Source: Heracleum sosnowskyi
Taxonomy: Eukaryota > Streptophyta > Magnoliopsida > Apiales > Apiaceae
Assembly: GCA_030848705.1 (NCBI GenBank)
Contig: CM061244.1
Coordinates: forward strand, 46,851,190-46,915,189
Direction: 5' to 3'
DNA length: 64,000 bases
In this document: one piece after another, positions 22,758 to 33,614 of the stretch
Numbering within the stretch: the first letter of the stretch is position 1
Layout of the letters: each line of letters starts with the position of its first letter
Position numbers and translations under genes: made by a program
Notes under the pieces: model-generated
What the model was told of the DNA's origin: nothing
The model's database searches: none
What the model saw: the letters and a program-made list of their open reading frames with translations, nothing else

Positions 22758-25700
22758 ATGCAGGGCAACAGGAATAAAAGAGTCATATGGATCTTGGACA
22801 GTGGATGCTCAAGTCACATGACTGGTGATATAGCCCTGCTATCACATTTTGAGGAAAAGGCTGGCCCATCAGTAACCTTTGGAAATGACAACATTGGTTA
22901 TACAATGGGATATGGCAGTGTTAAATCTGGAAATGTCATTATTGAAGATGTAGCATTTGTTGAAGGACTGAAGCATAATCTCTTGAGTATTGGACAATTT
23001 ACCAACAGAGGTTTCAAAGTGGAATTTGATGAAGACCTCTGTTCAATCTCAAAAAGGGAAAGTGGTGAAGTTGTTCTAACTGGTGTGAAGAAAGGAAGCT
23101 TGTTTGTAGCTAATCTCAAGGCTGCAGATAAGGGAGAAATCTGCTGTTTCTACACTGAAGCCACAAATGAGGAATTCTGGCTATGGCACAAGAAGCTGTC
23201 TCACTTGAATGTTCAGGCAATGAAATCTCTAACCAAGAGAGAACTTATCAGGGATTTGCCTGCCTTGGAGTTTGTGCAAGATGGAGCATGTGAAGCTTGT
23301 CAGAAAGGAAAAATTAAAAGATCCAGTCACAAGAACAAGTTGCTCAATACAAACTCAAAACCTCTGCAGCTAATTCACATGGACTTATTTGGCCCTGTGA
23401 ATGTAATGTCCCTCTCCAAAAAGAAATATGCTCTAGTGATGGTAGATGACTATTCAAGATATACTTGGGTGGAATTCCTATTCTCCAAGGATGAAGCACC
23501 CCAAGTCATAATAGAGCATATCAAGAGAGTTGATAAAGAAGCACAAAGCACTGGTTCCTCTGTAGTTGCTTTGAGAAGTGATAATGGGACTGAGTTCAGA
23601 AATTCAACATTGTATGAGTTTTGCAAAGATAAAGGAATTTCTCAACAATTCTCAGCTCCTAGAACACCTCAACAAAATGGAGTAGTTGAGAGAAAGAATA
23701 GAACTCTCATTGAAGCTGCAAGGACAATGCTGCTGGATGCAAAGCTACCCACTAGCTTTTGGGCTGATGCTGTTAACACAGCATGCTATGTGCAAAATAG
23801 AACATTAATCAATAAGAAGTCTGGCAAAACTCCTTACTCATTAATGACTGGAAAAAGAGCATCCTTCAAGCACCTGCATGTGTTTGGAAGCAAGTGCTTT
23901 GTGATGAAAGATACCTCTGAGCATGTTGGAAAATTTGATGCAAAAGCATTTGAAGGTATCTTCATTGGATACTCTCTGGAAAGGACAGCATACAGAGTAT
24001 TTGTACCTGAGCAACACAAAGTCATGGAAAGCATGGATGTTACCTTTGATGACAAGAAGACTCCTGGACTTAAAACAAGTGATCAAGACAGTGTGCCATT
24101 GAGATTTGAGAATCAAGGTTATCTTGAGGATTCTGAAAGTGAAGATGAACCCCCTGTTCAAACTGTTCTAGAGAATGAAATCCTTGAAGTTGACAATCTT
24201 CTTCAAACACCTGTGCAAGGGTTCACAAACACAGGGGGAGAAGAAGAGAATGCACCTGTCAACCAAAATGAGCTTGGAACAGATCAAGGAAATGAACAGG
24301 GGCACACAAGGAAATGGGACAGAGCCCACACTAGGGATCAAATCATTGGAGATCCTAGTGAGGGAGTTAGAACAAGAAGGGCAACATTAAATACATGTCT
24401 GTATAGCTGCTTTCTGTCACAAGAGGAACCTAAATTAATTGAAGAAGCTTTGAAGAATTCTGATTGGATTGTTGCCATGCAAGAAGAGTTGAATCAATTT
24501 GAGAAAAACAAAGTATGGGAACTAGTACCTCCTCCAAAAGGAAAGAATGTTATTGACACCAAATGGGTGTTCAGAAACAAGATGGATGAAGAAGGAGTGG
24601 TAATTAGAAACAAAGCAAGGCTGGTTGCCAAAGGATATTGTCAGCAAGAAGGCATTGACTATGATGAGACATTTGCACCTGTAGCTAGACTGGAAGCCAT
24701 CAGAATCTTCCTGGCTTTTGCAGCTCACTCAGATTTTAAGGTGTATCAAATGGATGTGAAAAGTGCATTTCTCAATGGTGATCTTGCTGAAGAAGTTTAT
24801 GTGTCTCAACCACCTGGCTTTGAAAGTGAAGACTTCCCAAACTTTGTGTATAGACTGCTCAAGGCACTCTATGGACTCAAACAGGCACCAAGAGCCTGGT
24901 ATGAAACTCTATCTCAATTCCTTCTTGAGCATCAATTCACCAGGGGTACAATTGACAAAACCCTATTCTTCAAGAAGCATGGAAATGATATCATTCTTGT
25001 TCAAATCTATGTGGATGATATCATCTTTGGCTCTTCAAATGAAAAACTCTGTGAAAGGTTCTCTAAGTTGATGCAAAGCAAATATGAGATGAGTATGATG
25101 GGAGAATTAACCTACTTTCTAGGTTTGCAAGTACATCAAAGGGAGGATGGCATCTTCATAAACCAGTCAAAGTATGTCAAAGATCTTTTGAAGAAATATG
25201 GTTTAGAAGACTCATCCCCTGCAAAAACTCCCATGTCCACTGCAGTCAAGCTTGATGAAGACAAGAAAGGCAAAATAGTAGACATCAAGGTTTTTAGAGG
25301 CATGGTTGGATCACTACTCTATCTCACAGCTAGCAGGCCTGATATCATGTTTGGCACATTCCTTTGTGCAAGGTTCCAGTCTGATCCCAAGGAATCTCAC
25401 ATGATGGCTATCAAAAGAATCTTCAAGTATCTGAAGGGGACTCCTAATCTTGGGCTATGTTATCCAAAGGGCACTGGGTTCAACCTGGTTGGTTACACAG
25501 ATTCTGATTATGCTGGATGCAGAATTGACAGGAAGAGCACCTCTGGAAGCTGTCAATTCCTAGGTCAAAGGTTAGTGTCCTGGTTTAGTAAGAAACAACA
25601 GTCCACAGCAACATCCACAGCTGAGGCTGAATATATTGCTGCTGGAAGTTGCTGTGCTCAATTGCTTTGGATTAGAAATCAACTCATGGATTATGGGCTA

Positions 25701-25967
25701 GTGTTAGAACACATTCCACTAATGTGTGATAATACTAGTGCAATATCCATAGTTTCCAATCCTGTTAATCATTCTACTACAAAGCACATTGAGATCAGGT
25801 ACCATTTCATTAGGGAACATGCTGCAAATGGTACCATAGAAGTCTCTTATGTTCCAACTGAGAAACAATTAGCTGACATATTTACTAAACCTCTGAATGA
25901 AGCAGTCTTCAACAGACTTGTGAGTGAAATTGGAATGCTCAATCCTTCATTTAGTTGCTCTAAGTAA
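22758..25967 (+). CDS. pol: pol of copy B, intact (protease-integrase-RT-RNase H)
   Basis: An uninterrupted 1,069-codon ORF. The aspartic protease motif DSG is at residues 14-16. The pre-integrase HHCC zinc finger is at about 143-182. The integrase triad D209, D275 and E311 gives DD35E. The reverse transcriptase motif YVDD is at 751-754, preceded by the WVFRNK and QMDVKSAFLNG blocks. RNase H starts near GYTDSDYAGC at 912 and ends with the typical ADIFTKPL motif. Domain order is that of Ty1/copia. It is in a different frame from gag, and the codon just before its ATG is TGA, so it cannot be reached by simple frameshifting at the junction. It is the only intact pol among the three copies. Confidence 0.97.
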   Translation: MQGNRNKRVIWILDSGCSSHMTGDIALLSHFEEKAGPSVTFGNDNIGYTMGYGSVKSGNVIIEDVAFVEGLKHNLLSIGQFTNRGFKVEFDEDLCSISKRESGEVVLTGVKKGSLFVANLKAADKGEICCFYTEATNEEFWLWHKKLSHLNVQAMKSLTKRELIRDLPALEFVQDGACEACQKGKIKRSSHKNKLLNTNSKPLQLIHMDLFGPVNVMSLSKKKYALVMVDDYSRYTWVEFLFSKDEAPQVIIEHIKRVDKEAQSTGSSVVALRSDNGTEFRNSTLYEFCKDKGISQQFSAPRTPQQNGVVERKNRTLIEAARTMLLDAKLPTSFWADAVNTACYVQNRTLINKKSGKTPYSLMTGKRASFKHLHVFGSKCFVMKDTSEHVGKFDAKAFEGIFIGYSLERTAYRVFVPEQHKVMESMDVTFDDKKTPGLKTSDQDSVPLRFENQGYLEDSESEDEPPVQTVLENEILEVDNLLQTPVQGFTNTGGEEENAPVNQNELGTDQGNEQGHTRKWDRAHTRDQIIGDPSEGVRTRRATLNTCLYSCFLSQEEPKLIEEALKNSDWIVAMQEELNQFEKNKVWELVPPPKGKNVIDTKWVFRNKMDEEGVVIRNKARLVAKGYCQQEGIDYDETFAPVARLEAIRIFLAFAAHSDFKVYQMDVKSAFLNGDLAEEVYVSQPPGFESEDFPNFVYRLLKALYGLKQAPRAWYETLSQFLLEHQFTRGTIDKTLFFKKHGNDIILVQIYVDDIIFGSSNEKLCERFSKLMQSKYEMSMMGELTYFLGLQVHQREDGIFINQSKYVKDLLKKYGLEDSSPAKTPMSTAVKLDEDKKGKIVDIKVFRGMVGSLLYLTASRPDIMFGTFLCARFQSDPKESHMMAIKRIFKYLKGTPNLGLCYPKGTGFNLVGYTDSDYAGCRIDRKSTSGSCQFLGQRLVSWFSKKQQSTATSTAEAEYIAAGSCCAQLLWIRNQLMDYGLVLEHIPLMCDNTSAISIVSNPVNHSTTKHIEIRYHFIREHAANGTIEVSYVPTEKQLADIFTKPLNEAVFNRLVSEIGMLNPSFSCSK

Positions 25968-26678
25968 GTATACCAGTAAATTGTTGCAGCAGTAAATTTT
26001 CACTGTATTTAAATGCTCTATTCATATGGAGTGAAAATTAGCTGAGATATGATTTATAAATATTTCAGTACTTTACTGCATATTTCTTAAAATCATTTGG
26101 TGATGAAGTTGTGAGCTTTTGAGACATCTCGATATAGATGACTTTCAGAGTTCACGACATAGTTCAAATAAACAGACTTATATCGCAAACTGTTGAGATT
26201 GTGAGACTTTGCGACATAGTTCATTTCATGAGTTTGTGACATAGTTTATGTTATGACTTCGCGACTTAGAATAACTATATCGACAAGTCTCCACATTTGA
26301 CAGAATTTTGATTTAAATTAATTTTATTTCAAAATTTGATAAAAGTCTGACAATTTGCTTAAAATTCCTAAAAGAGAGCTTTAGACAGGGTATTTCTACT
26401 ATATCGCAAAGTCTCCCCGATCCTTTCATCTTGAGGACTTTGCGACATAGTTCATTTCTGAGACTATGCGATATACTTTGCACGACTTTGCGGTACAGGC
26501 TATCTCTGACTTCGCGACATACAAATAGACTGTACAAATTCATAACTCCATATCGCAGTGTCTCTATCATATAAATACCCTTTTCTAACCGTTCACAACT
26601 TTTCATCTTGTCTATTGCTCTCAAACTCTCAAACCTAAGCACAAATTCTCTACTCTCTTTTTCACTCTCTCTCTTGAA
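25968..26678 (+). promoter_or_regulatory. Motif-rich spacer and probable internal promoter, copy B
   Basis: About thirteen copies of a CpG-centred motif (type GACTTTG-CGA-CATAG and its reverse) lie from 26121 to 26560. A TATA box TATAAATA is at 26570-26577. A CT-rich leader with several CTCTC blocks then leads to the ATG at 26679, roughly 100 bp downstream of the TATA box. The arrangement resembles a plant polymerase II promoter and is conserved in copy C and (split) in copy A. It would drive a separate transcript of the extra ORF (inference). Confidence 0.7.
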
Positions 26679-29600
26679 ATGGCACCCAAATCTCAAACAG
26701 TATCATCCTCTATCCCTTTAACCATTCCCAAAGAAACCAATCTTCTCACCATTCCCTCTGAGGCTGAGGCTAACCCAAGGTACAAGTGTTTTGTACGGTT
26801 CTTGAACACTTCCTACCTACGCCAAGCCCTAACCCTGAACCCTACCTTGTATGTCGATGTGTTGGAAGGATTCTGGAGAACGGCGTTGGTATCAACAATG
26901 GCTAGGGAAGATGGAACCTCATTCCAGGAGGTTAGTTGTTCAATTGGAGGCAAACACTTTCAGTTTGGTGAAAGGGAAATCAATGAAGCTTTGGGGTTCA
27001 AGGTGGAGGGTCATGACCAAGAAGCTACAGATGCTCAAATCGTAGATTTCATGACCTTCATTCTGTATGCTGATGAGATAGATACTGGAAAGCTAAATAA
27101 GAAGTTTGTGAGAAGGGAGTGGTCATTTTTGTTTGACGCACTCCAGAAGGTGTTTCTCTGCAGGAAGACAGGATGGGACCATATCAGTCACATTACTGTG
27201 AAGCTAACCTACTCCCTGGCCAACAACCAGGAGATCAATGTGGGAGCCATAATTCTCAAATAATTGGCTCAGAGGCTAGGTAGGACCGTTCGTGGTAGAG
27301 GTAATGACATCTTTTACCCTCGTTTCCTTCAAGTTATTTTAAATTCTCTTGATGCAAATGTCCATGAATTGGAGGGTATAGATAAAACTAAAATGGCTTA
27401 TTCCAAGTCCATGTCCAAAGTACTATTTGGCTCATTGGACACAAGGAATCAAGTGGATGTGATTCTAAGTGTGACCAAGCATATGCAGGACACATTTGAG
27501 TCTTATCCACTTGATAAGCCCATATACCATGCACTTTCCTGGACAGGGGAGGCTGAGACTGGAGGAGCTACACAGTCTAACCCCAGCCTTCCCATCCCAT
27601 CCAGCAACCCCACTGCAAACAGTACCATAGAAGTTAGGCAGCCACGTGCATCAATCTCTCAAAAGATTGGTGTTACTAAAAAGAAGTCAAAGAAGAGAGC
27701 CCTAGAAGTGATAAATGAATCTGTAGAGATAGAAAGTGAGAATCCTGAGTCACCTCTCACCAGACAAAAGAAGAAGTCAAAATCTATAGCCACCACTGCA
27801 TCCTCCCAACAGGATTCAGATGTGGAAAAAGGGGTACACCTGTTACTATCTATGGCCTCTCAACAGGTCATTGGCATTGAAAAGAGCAGCCTCCCCACTG
27901 CACCCTGGACAGAGTCTGCACAGGGTCAAGACCTCACTCTTGACCCTAGGAGTGATAAGGCTGATCATACACAGAGTGGAGAGCACATCACTGTTGAAAC
28001 TCCTCCTATTTCTCAGGGGGAGTTGCCACAATCTAATCTAAACCCCACTTCTCTCTCAGATTCTTCCATAAAAATTTCTTCTGAACAAGAGAGTCATTCC
28101 AATGACAATCTTGCCTTTGATCAATCACAATTCTCTCCTGTGATTGAGCCAATTTCAAGTGACATGGTGCATGACACTATGCTCACCACCCAGGAACCAC
28201 ATCTAGTTGGTCAGGGAATGCATGCTGGGGCATATCCTAATGACACCACCACAAACATGGAGGATTCACCAGTTTTTACTGGAGACTCTATGCCAAATTC
28301 TCCCATCCTTCAGGATGTGGAACTGTCTTCACAGACAAATAGGGCTGATGTTGTAACACATCCCATTTCAATGGAGATAACATCAGACCCTACAGCCATT
28401 CCAAGGCTGGAGGAGACTCAAAATCTTACATCTCATGAAGTGCCTAGCACTAGCTCTCACTTGGCTCAGGCCACTATGTCAGAATGGCTGAAGCCTGTGC
28501 ACCATGACGGGCCTTCAGGATCATCATTTGTGCCTTCCAAAATGACAGAAGAAGCCATACAAGATCTCCATGTGGCACAGATTGATGAGTTCTCAAAGAT
28601 AGCTCAACATCTCCTCACCTCAAATCTCCCAAATGCTGATTATGAAGCCATTTTACTCTGCCACAAGGAGGATGTTGAAGCTCAGCAGGAGAAGATAGTG
28701 GATGCAGCTGAACCAGAGGGAAATGTGGATGCCTGGTTGGATGCTAAGAGGACTCTCAAGCTCAAGGATGCCCTAGCTTTTCTAAGAGAAGAATACCTAA
28801 CTTCTCTGGGCTCCAATGCAAAGGATCTCTCTCCTGTTGCCATCTATGATGCTGTTAATGATGTCTACAGGAATCAATTAAAGGCTCTGCACTATCTTGG
28901 GAAAGGGCTTCAATCAGAGATTTCTTCAATCCAGGAGGCGGCAGACAGATCCCTCACTAAGCTCAGAAACTCATATCTCTCTGATTTTCCCAAGGTGGAT
29001 GGCATCCTTAAAGAAATCCAGAAGACAAACTCTACTGTAAACATGATGGACATCTCTCTGGCCATGGTCACAGACAACATCAGGAAGCTGGCTACAACCC
29101 TGGAAAATCAAATCAAGGCCAATATCAACTCAAATGCAATGCTGAATGTAATTTGGAAGAATCAATATGGTGACAAATTGGTGGATGAGGTCCCTCTGTC
29201 AAACATCTCCAAATTTGACTTTGCCAAGATCAAGGATCAATCTCTCAATTCTTTCAAGTCTCAACAGCTATTCTCAAAGGTGGATGGTCTTGAAAGAGAA
29301 GTGGCCTCTCTGAAAGATGAAAACAGGGTGCTTGCCAATTCTCTAAAACAGCTCAATGACAAGCTGGATGACCAAGGCAACAACACCTCCAATATCCTGC
29401 TGGTGCAACAACAGATGCTGACTTCAATGATGAAACAAATGAACCTGCCTATCCCTGGGGAAGCTCAAGACATCTTGTCTGATCCCAAGCCTAAGGGGGA
29501 GAAACAGAAGGAGGTCATTCTGAAACAGAGAGGGGGAGTACCTGCCAAGCAGCCAAAGCATAAGGGCAAGGGCAAACTCATTGAAGAAACCATAAAGCCA

Positions 29601-31535
29601 ATCATTCTCCCCCCTGTAGAGGTCATAAGTGCAGAAGGTCAGAAGAGCACAATCTCAACCACCTACTATCCATCCACAATGCCTAAAGATATCTCAACTC
29701 CTCAACCTACTCAACCTACTCCCAATGCTAAACCTGTCAAAGCTGCAATTATCACAGAGGCCAAGCTACAGGAAGTTGCCAATTCAAACATCTATCATGA
29801 TGAGGCCTTCCTGGAGTTTCTGAAAGCCATCTACAGTAGTGCTCAAGGAGATGCAAGGATGTACAGACAGAAGATCAAGGAAAGCATCAAGTATTTCACA
29901 GTGGCAGTAAGGAAAATCAAGGATGTCCATCTAAGAGAGATAATCATGGTGTGCAAGGACAACTGCTTGTGGCACCTAGCTTTTCAAACTCTAGAGAAAC
30001 TGAAATTTACTGAGTTGTCAATCATTCTGGATTTGATTGAAAAGCATGGGATGAACAATGAAAGTCTTTATAATGACTTGAAGATGGACCAGAATAAAAG
30101 ATTGCCTGAGGTTATATCCAAGCCAAGGACAATAATTTACCAAAGCCTATCTCAAGACAGTAATATTGACCAACTAGTAATTCCCTCAGACCTTTTAATG
30201 AAGAACAATGCAAAGATCAACCAGGTGCTGCAAATGCTGAGAGCTAAGAGAGGAGCTAGGACAGCTGAGGAACTAGAGATGATTCACACTATACAATCTT
30301 TTCTGATTCATGGAGTTATTCCTGAATCTGTCAAAGAAAAGAGCAAGAAGAAGGATAGTGAGGATGATGATGAGGAGAAAACCTACAGAAGGAGATCTCA
30401 GTCAAGGAGGGATAAGGATGAACCAAGTGAAAGTAGCAAGAGCAAATCCTCAAAGAAGACAAAAGGTGCTGATGATGACAAGAGGGACTCCAAGGGGACA
30501 AAGGAAACAACCAAGAGAACAAGAAGTGGAATTCAGCAAGTCAAGGACATTGCTAGCAGTACTTTAACCACAACACAAGACTCTAAGTCTAGGGTGGGTA
30601 CTGTTAGTAATGATCCTCCAAAATCATTATCTAAGACTTCTGAACCTGAATTGCCACAGAAGAAAGAAGGAGCCACAAAAGAAACCTCAAAAAGACACTT
30701 CCACAAAGTCACAGCTAGTGGAGTGTTACAGTGGATGAAGGGAAAAGGAATGAAGCTTCTTCCAAGTGATGTGGCACTGAAGACTGATTCTCCTTGTTCC
30801 AGAAAGGTGTCTCTTGTGAAACATATGAAGATCAAGAGTGTACCCAGAACGATAAGGATAACAAAGAAGACTGGAAAACTCACAAATGTTATTGGCATCA
30901 ATGTGCTTCCACTAGATGAGGACTATGATGAAGATGCCCTAGCATTTTTTAGGGCTCAAAGGATCTTTGAAGTCAAAGTGAAGTTGGATCATCTAGAGAT
31001 CAAGTACACTGATGGAAGAGAAAGAATAATGAAGCAAGGGGGATGGCAACATTTTGACACCTATGAGCAAGAAAGAATCAATGCCTTGTTAAATTTTGAA
31101 GAAAAGGAAGAAAGGTTGTGGAAAATAGAGATTGCCAAATTCATGAAGATGCACTCTGACTATAAAGAAAATCTAAAGAAGCTGAATGAAGAAAAGAGGT
31201 GTAAGAAAGAAAAGAAGATGGCTGAGATGGAAGAAAGAGCAAAGGAGCTAAGGAAGAAAGGGCTGTGCAGGGTAAAGCAAAATCCTTATACTGTTGAGTA
31301 CAAAAATCATTATGGAGGAATAAGCAAGATAAGGATGGAGTTCATACATTCATATGTGGAAAGTGCCCTCAGAACAGCAGCTGAAGATCTAAAAGATTCT
31401 CCTCTCATTGAAGAACTGATTGCAAGGGATGAAATTTTACTGGCCATCTCTGAAATAAAGAAGAATGAAGAAATAAGGAAGAAGAAAGTCTATGATGATT
31501 TCTTAGAGAAACAATTGGAAACTGAAGCTATGTAG
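26679..31535 (+). pseudogene. Extra (env-position) ORF of copy B, 1,618 codons, one nonsense codon
   Basis: The frame is open from ATG 26679 to TAG 31533-31535 except for TAA at 27261-27263, where copy C has GAA. Residues about 20-290 form a globular region with blocks LYVDVLEGFWRTA, CSIGGK and FVRREWSFLFDALQKVFLC; the style recalls the putative plant transposon protein domain of other plant elements (inference). About 290-620 is Ser/Thr/Pro/Gln-rich. About 620-920 is helical. Near 1220 is a patch of alternating acidic and basic residues with RRRSQSRR. About 1340-1618 is a conserved C-terminal region ending in an E/K-rich coiled coil. I see no signal peptide, membrane segment or protease site, so a true envelope protein is unlikely. 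Function is unknown. Confidence 0.88.
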
Positions 31536-31670
31536 CTCAAGGAGAAATTCTGTAAGACTAAATTTCCAAGTTGTTATCAAATTATGTTCTTAACTTTATC
31601 TTCTTTATACTTGTTCTTAGTTAGGCTTGTTATCAGACATGAAATTGTGCCTAAGGGTCTTACTCACAAT

Positions 31671-31681
31671 TTGGGGGAGAT
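31671..31681 (+). other. Polypurine tract of copy B
   Basis: TTGGGGGAGAT lies immediately before the 3' LTR start at 31682. Confidence 0.92.
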
Positions 31682-32991
31682 TGTTAGGCTCAAGACATGT
31701 CTGAATACCACTATTAACAAGCCTACACTATGTGACTATGTCACATTACATGACCTAGTGAGTTCTATCACTGGGATGTAGTATAGGTCTCTAAATGTAC
31801 TTGTCTTGTTCTCATGAACATAAGCTTGATCATGTATGCTCAAAGTTATAATGAGCTTAGCAATGTTTCTTGCATCTAGATTGTATATAGGCCATTGAAT
31901 AATTGTCCTGGTAGAAGTTCAGAAGTGTTCATGCAGCAGGATAGAAATGAATAAGGCCATGAAGAAATAAGTTGCAGAAATTTGTCTAAGGCATTATATA
32001 GCAAAGTCAGAAGAAATCTATGTCGTGAAATCACCAATATCTATGTCGTGTAGTGCTACATCGCATAGTCCATTTTGTACTATGTCAAGAAGTCCTCAAG
32101 ACTCATGTCGTGAAGTGTTGAAGTCAGCAAAGTCAAAGAAGCCTAGATCGTGAAGTCCTCAGAAGCCTTATGTCGCATAGTCATCAAATGACCTATGTCG
32201 CATAGTCATCAAATGACCTATGTCGCATAGTCATCAAATGACCTATGTCGCATAGTCATCAAATGACCTATGTCGCATAGTCATCAAATGACCAATGTCG
32301 CAAAGTCTTCAAAGGCTATATCACGTAGTCCTCACAAGTGAGATCGCGAAGTCAGGAATGAAGTGGAGTTCACGATATCAACACTTAGCCGTTTACAACA
32401 AGACAAATCAAGGTACAGAATCAAGAATCAAAAGAGACAAATACTGAAGCATTTGTTCTGGCAAGGTGGTCCAAAGAACAGATGACAAATCTACAGCTAA
32501 ACTTGGAGAGAAAGATAAGAGACAAGCAGCTACAGAAACGGGAAAGACTCCGAAAAGCAGGTGGTCCTTCCTGACACAGTTAACGTCTTATGGCAGGACA
32601 AGTTGGACTTTCAGCAAGGGGTAACTGTGTAAAAATAGGTGTGTGCACTAGTTTGTATAGGGCTTATATATATCATGCACATCCTATTGTTAGCTGTAAG
32701 AGAGATACACATAGTTTTTATCTTAAGCTCTTTTCTCTGTAAGCAAGCAAGTTCAAACTGTTCTTGTTTAGAAGCCAGAAATTCGATTGTGAATTTCTTG
32801 GAAAGCTGTAGTATTTAATTTGCTTATACAAAGTAGATTAAAGTGATTGTGTGTGTTATTTAGTTTCTGCATATTACATATCATAATCATATACAGTCTT
32901 TTACTTAGTTTTCAAGAATCGAAAAATATATCAAACTATCCATTCACCCCCCCCCCCTCTGTCTAGTTTTTAGTAGTATTCATTTCTAACA
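31682..32991 (+). repeat. 3' LTR of copy B, 1,310 bp
   Basis: Same start and end as the 5' LTR. The 25-bp array has five full units (from 32168, 32193, 32218, 32243 and 32268) plus a degenerate one, against seven in the 5' LTR. The C tract near 32947 is four bases longer. Scattered single differences elsewhere number about ten by eye. Confidence 0.93.
32168..32315 (+). repeat. 25-bp tandem dyad array in the 3' LTR, five units
   Basis: Five copies of the same double-dyad unit as at 19362 are followed by a degenerate unit. The difference of two units from the 5' LTR gives 50 of the bases by which the two LTRs differ in length. Confidence 0.93.
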
Positions 32992-32996
32992 GTCGG
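32992..32996. repeat. Target-site duplication GTCGG, right copy (copy B)
   Basis: Partner of 18871-18875. Confidence 0.95.
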
Positions 32997-33614
32997 AAAA
33001 AGGTATTTATCTGATAGAGACACTACGATATGGAGTTAGGAATGTGTACAGTCTGATTGGATGTCGCGAAGTCAAAAATAGCCTGTACCGCAAAGTCTTC
33101 AAAGTATATCGCATAGTCTAAAAATGAACTATGTCGCAAAGTCTTAGAAATTGAGAGAATGGGGGGGACTTTGCGATATAGTATAAATACCATGTCTAAT
33201 ACTCTCATTTTGGAATTTCAAGCATTTTGTCAGACTTAAATCAAGAATTGAAATAAAATTAATTTAAATCAAAATTCTGTCGAGTATAGAGACTTGTCGA
33301 TATGGTTATTCTATGTTGCGAAGTCATAAAATGAACTATGTCGCAAACTCAAGAAATGACCCATATCGCGAAGTCTCACAATTTCAACAGTTTGCAATAT
33401 AAGTCTGTTTGATTTGAACTAAGTCGTGAACTCTCAAGATCACCTATGTAGAGATGTCTTAAAAATTCATAACTTCTTGGAAAAGTATGATTTGAAAAAT
33501 ATGCAGTAAAATACTGAAATATTTATAAATCATATCTCAGCTAATTTTCACTACAAATGAATAGAGCATCCAAATATAGTGAAAATTTACTGCTGCAATT
33601 ATGAACTGGCATAC
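32997..33614 (-). promoter_or_regulatory. Motif-rich spacer of copy A with a weakened TATA box
   Basis: On the minus strand this is the spacer between pol and the extra ORF. It carries at least ten CpG-centred motif copies (for example near 33060, 33085, 33105, 33125, 33170, 33300, 33340 and 33365). The TATA region at 33003-33012 reads AGATAAATA rather than the ATATAAATA of B and C. Copy B sits only a few bases downstream of it and cuts it from its ORF. Confidence 0.7.

Larger units (their letters stand above)
18876..32991 (+). mobile_element. Ty1/copia SIRE-like element, copy B, full length 14.1 kb
   Basis: Both LTRs, the primer-binding site, gag, pol, motif-rich spacer, extra ORF and polypurine tract are in order, bounded by GTCGG duplications. 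The protease-integrase-RT-RNase H order in pol defines Ty1/copia. Very long size, a gag with two CCHC knuckles and an additional ORF downstream of pol fit the SIRE (Sirevirus) lineage (inference). The LTRs differ by about ten substitutions by eye plus repeat-number changes, so it is young. Defects seen: one frameshift in gag and one nonsense codon in the extra ORF. Confidence 0.93.

Noticed and set aside
22730..22764. A mini-intron (GTACC ... TGCAG) joining gag to pol in frame.
   Set aside because: It would be about 35 nt, shorter than plant spliceosomal introns allow, and there is no branch site. A longer intron using the same acceptor remains possible.
26679..31535. Calling the extra ORF a retroviral envelope gene.
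   Set aside because: I see no signal peptide, membrane segment, fusion peptide or glycoprotein cysteine pattern. Only its position matches.
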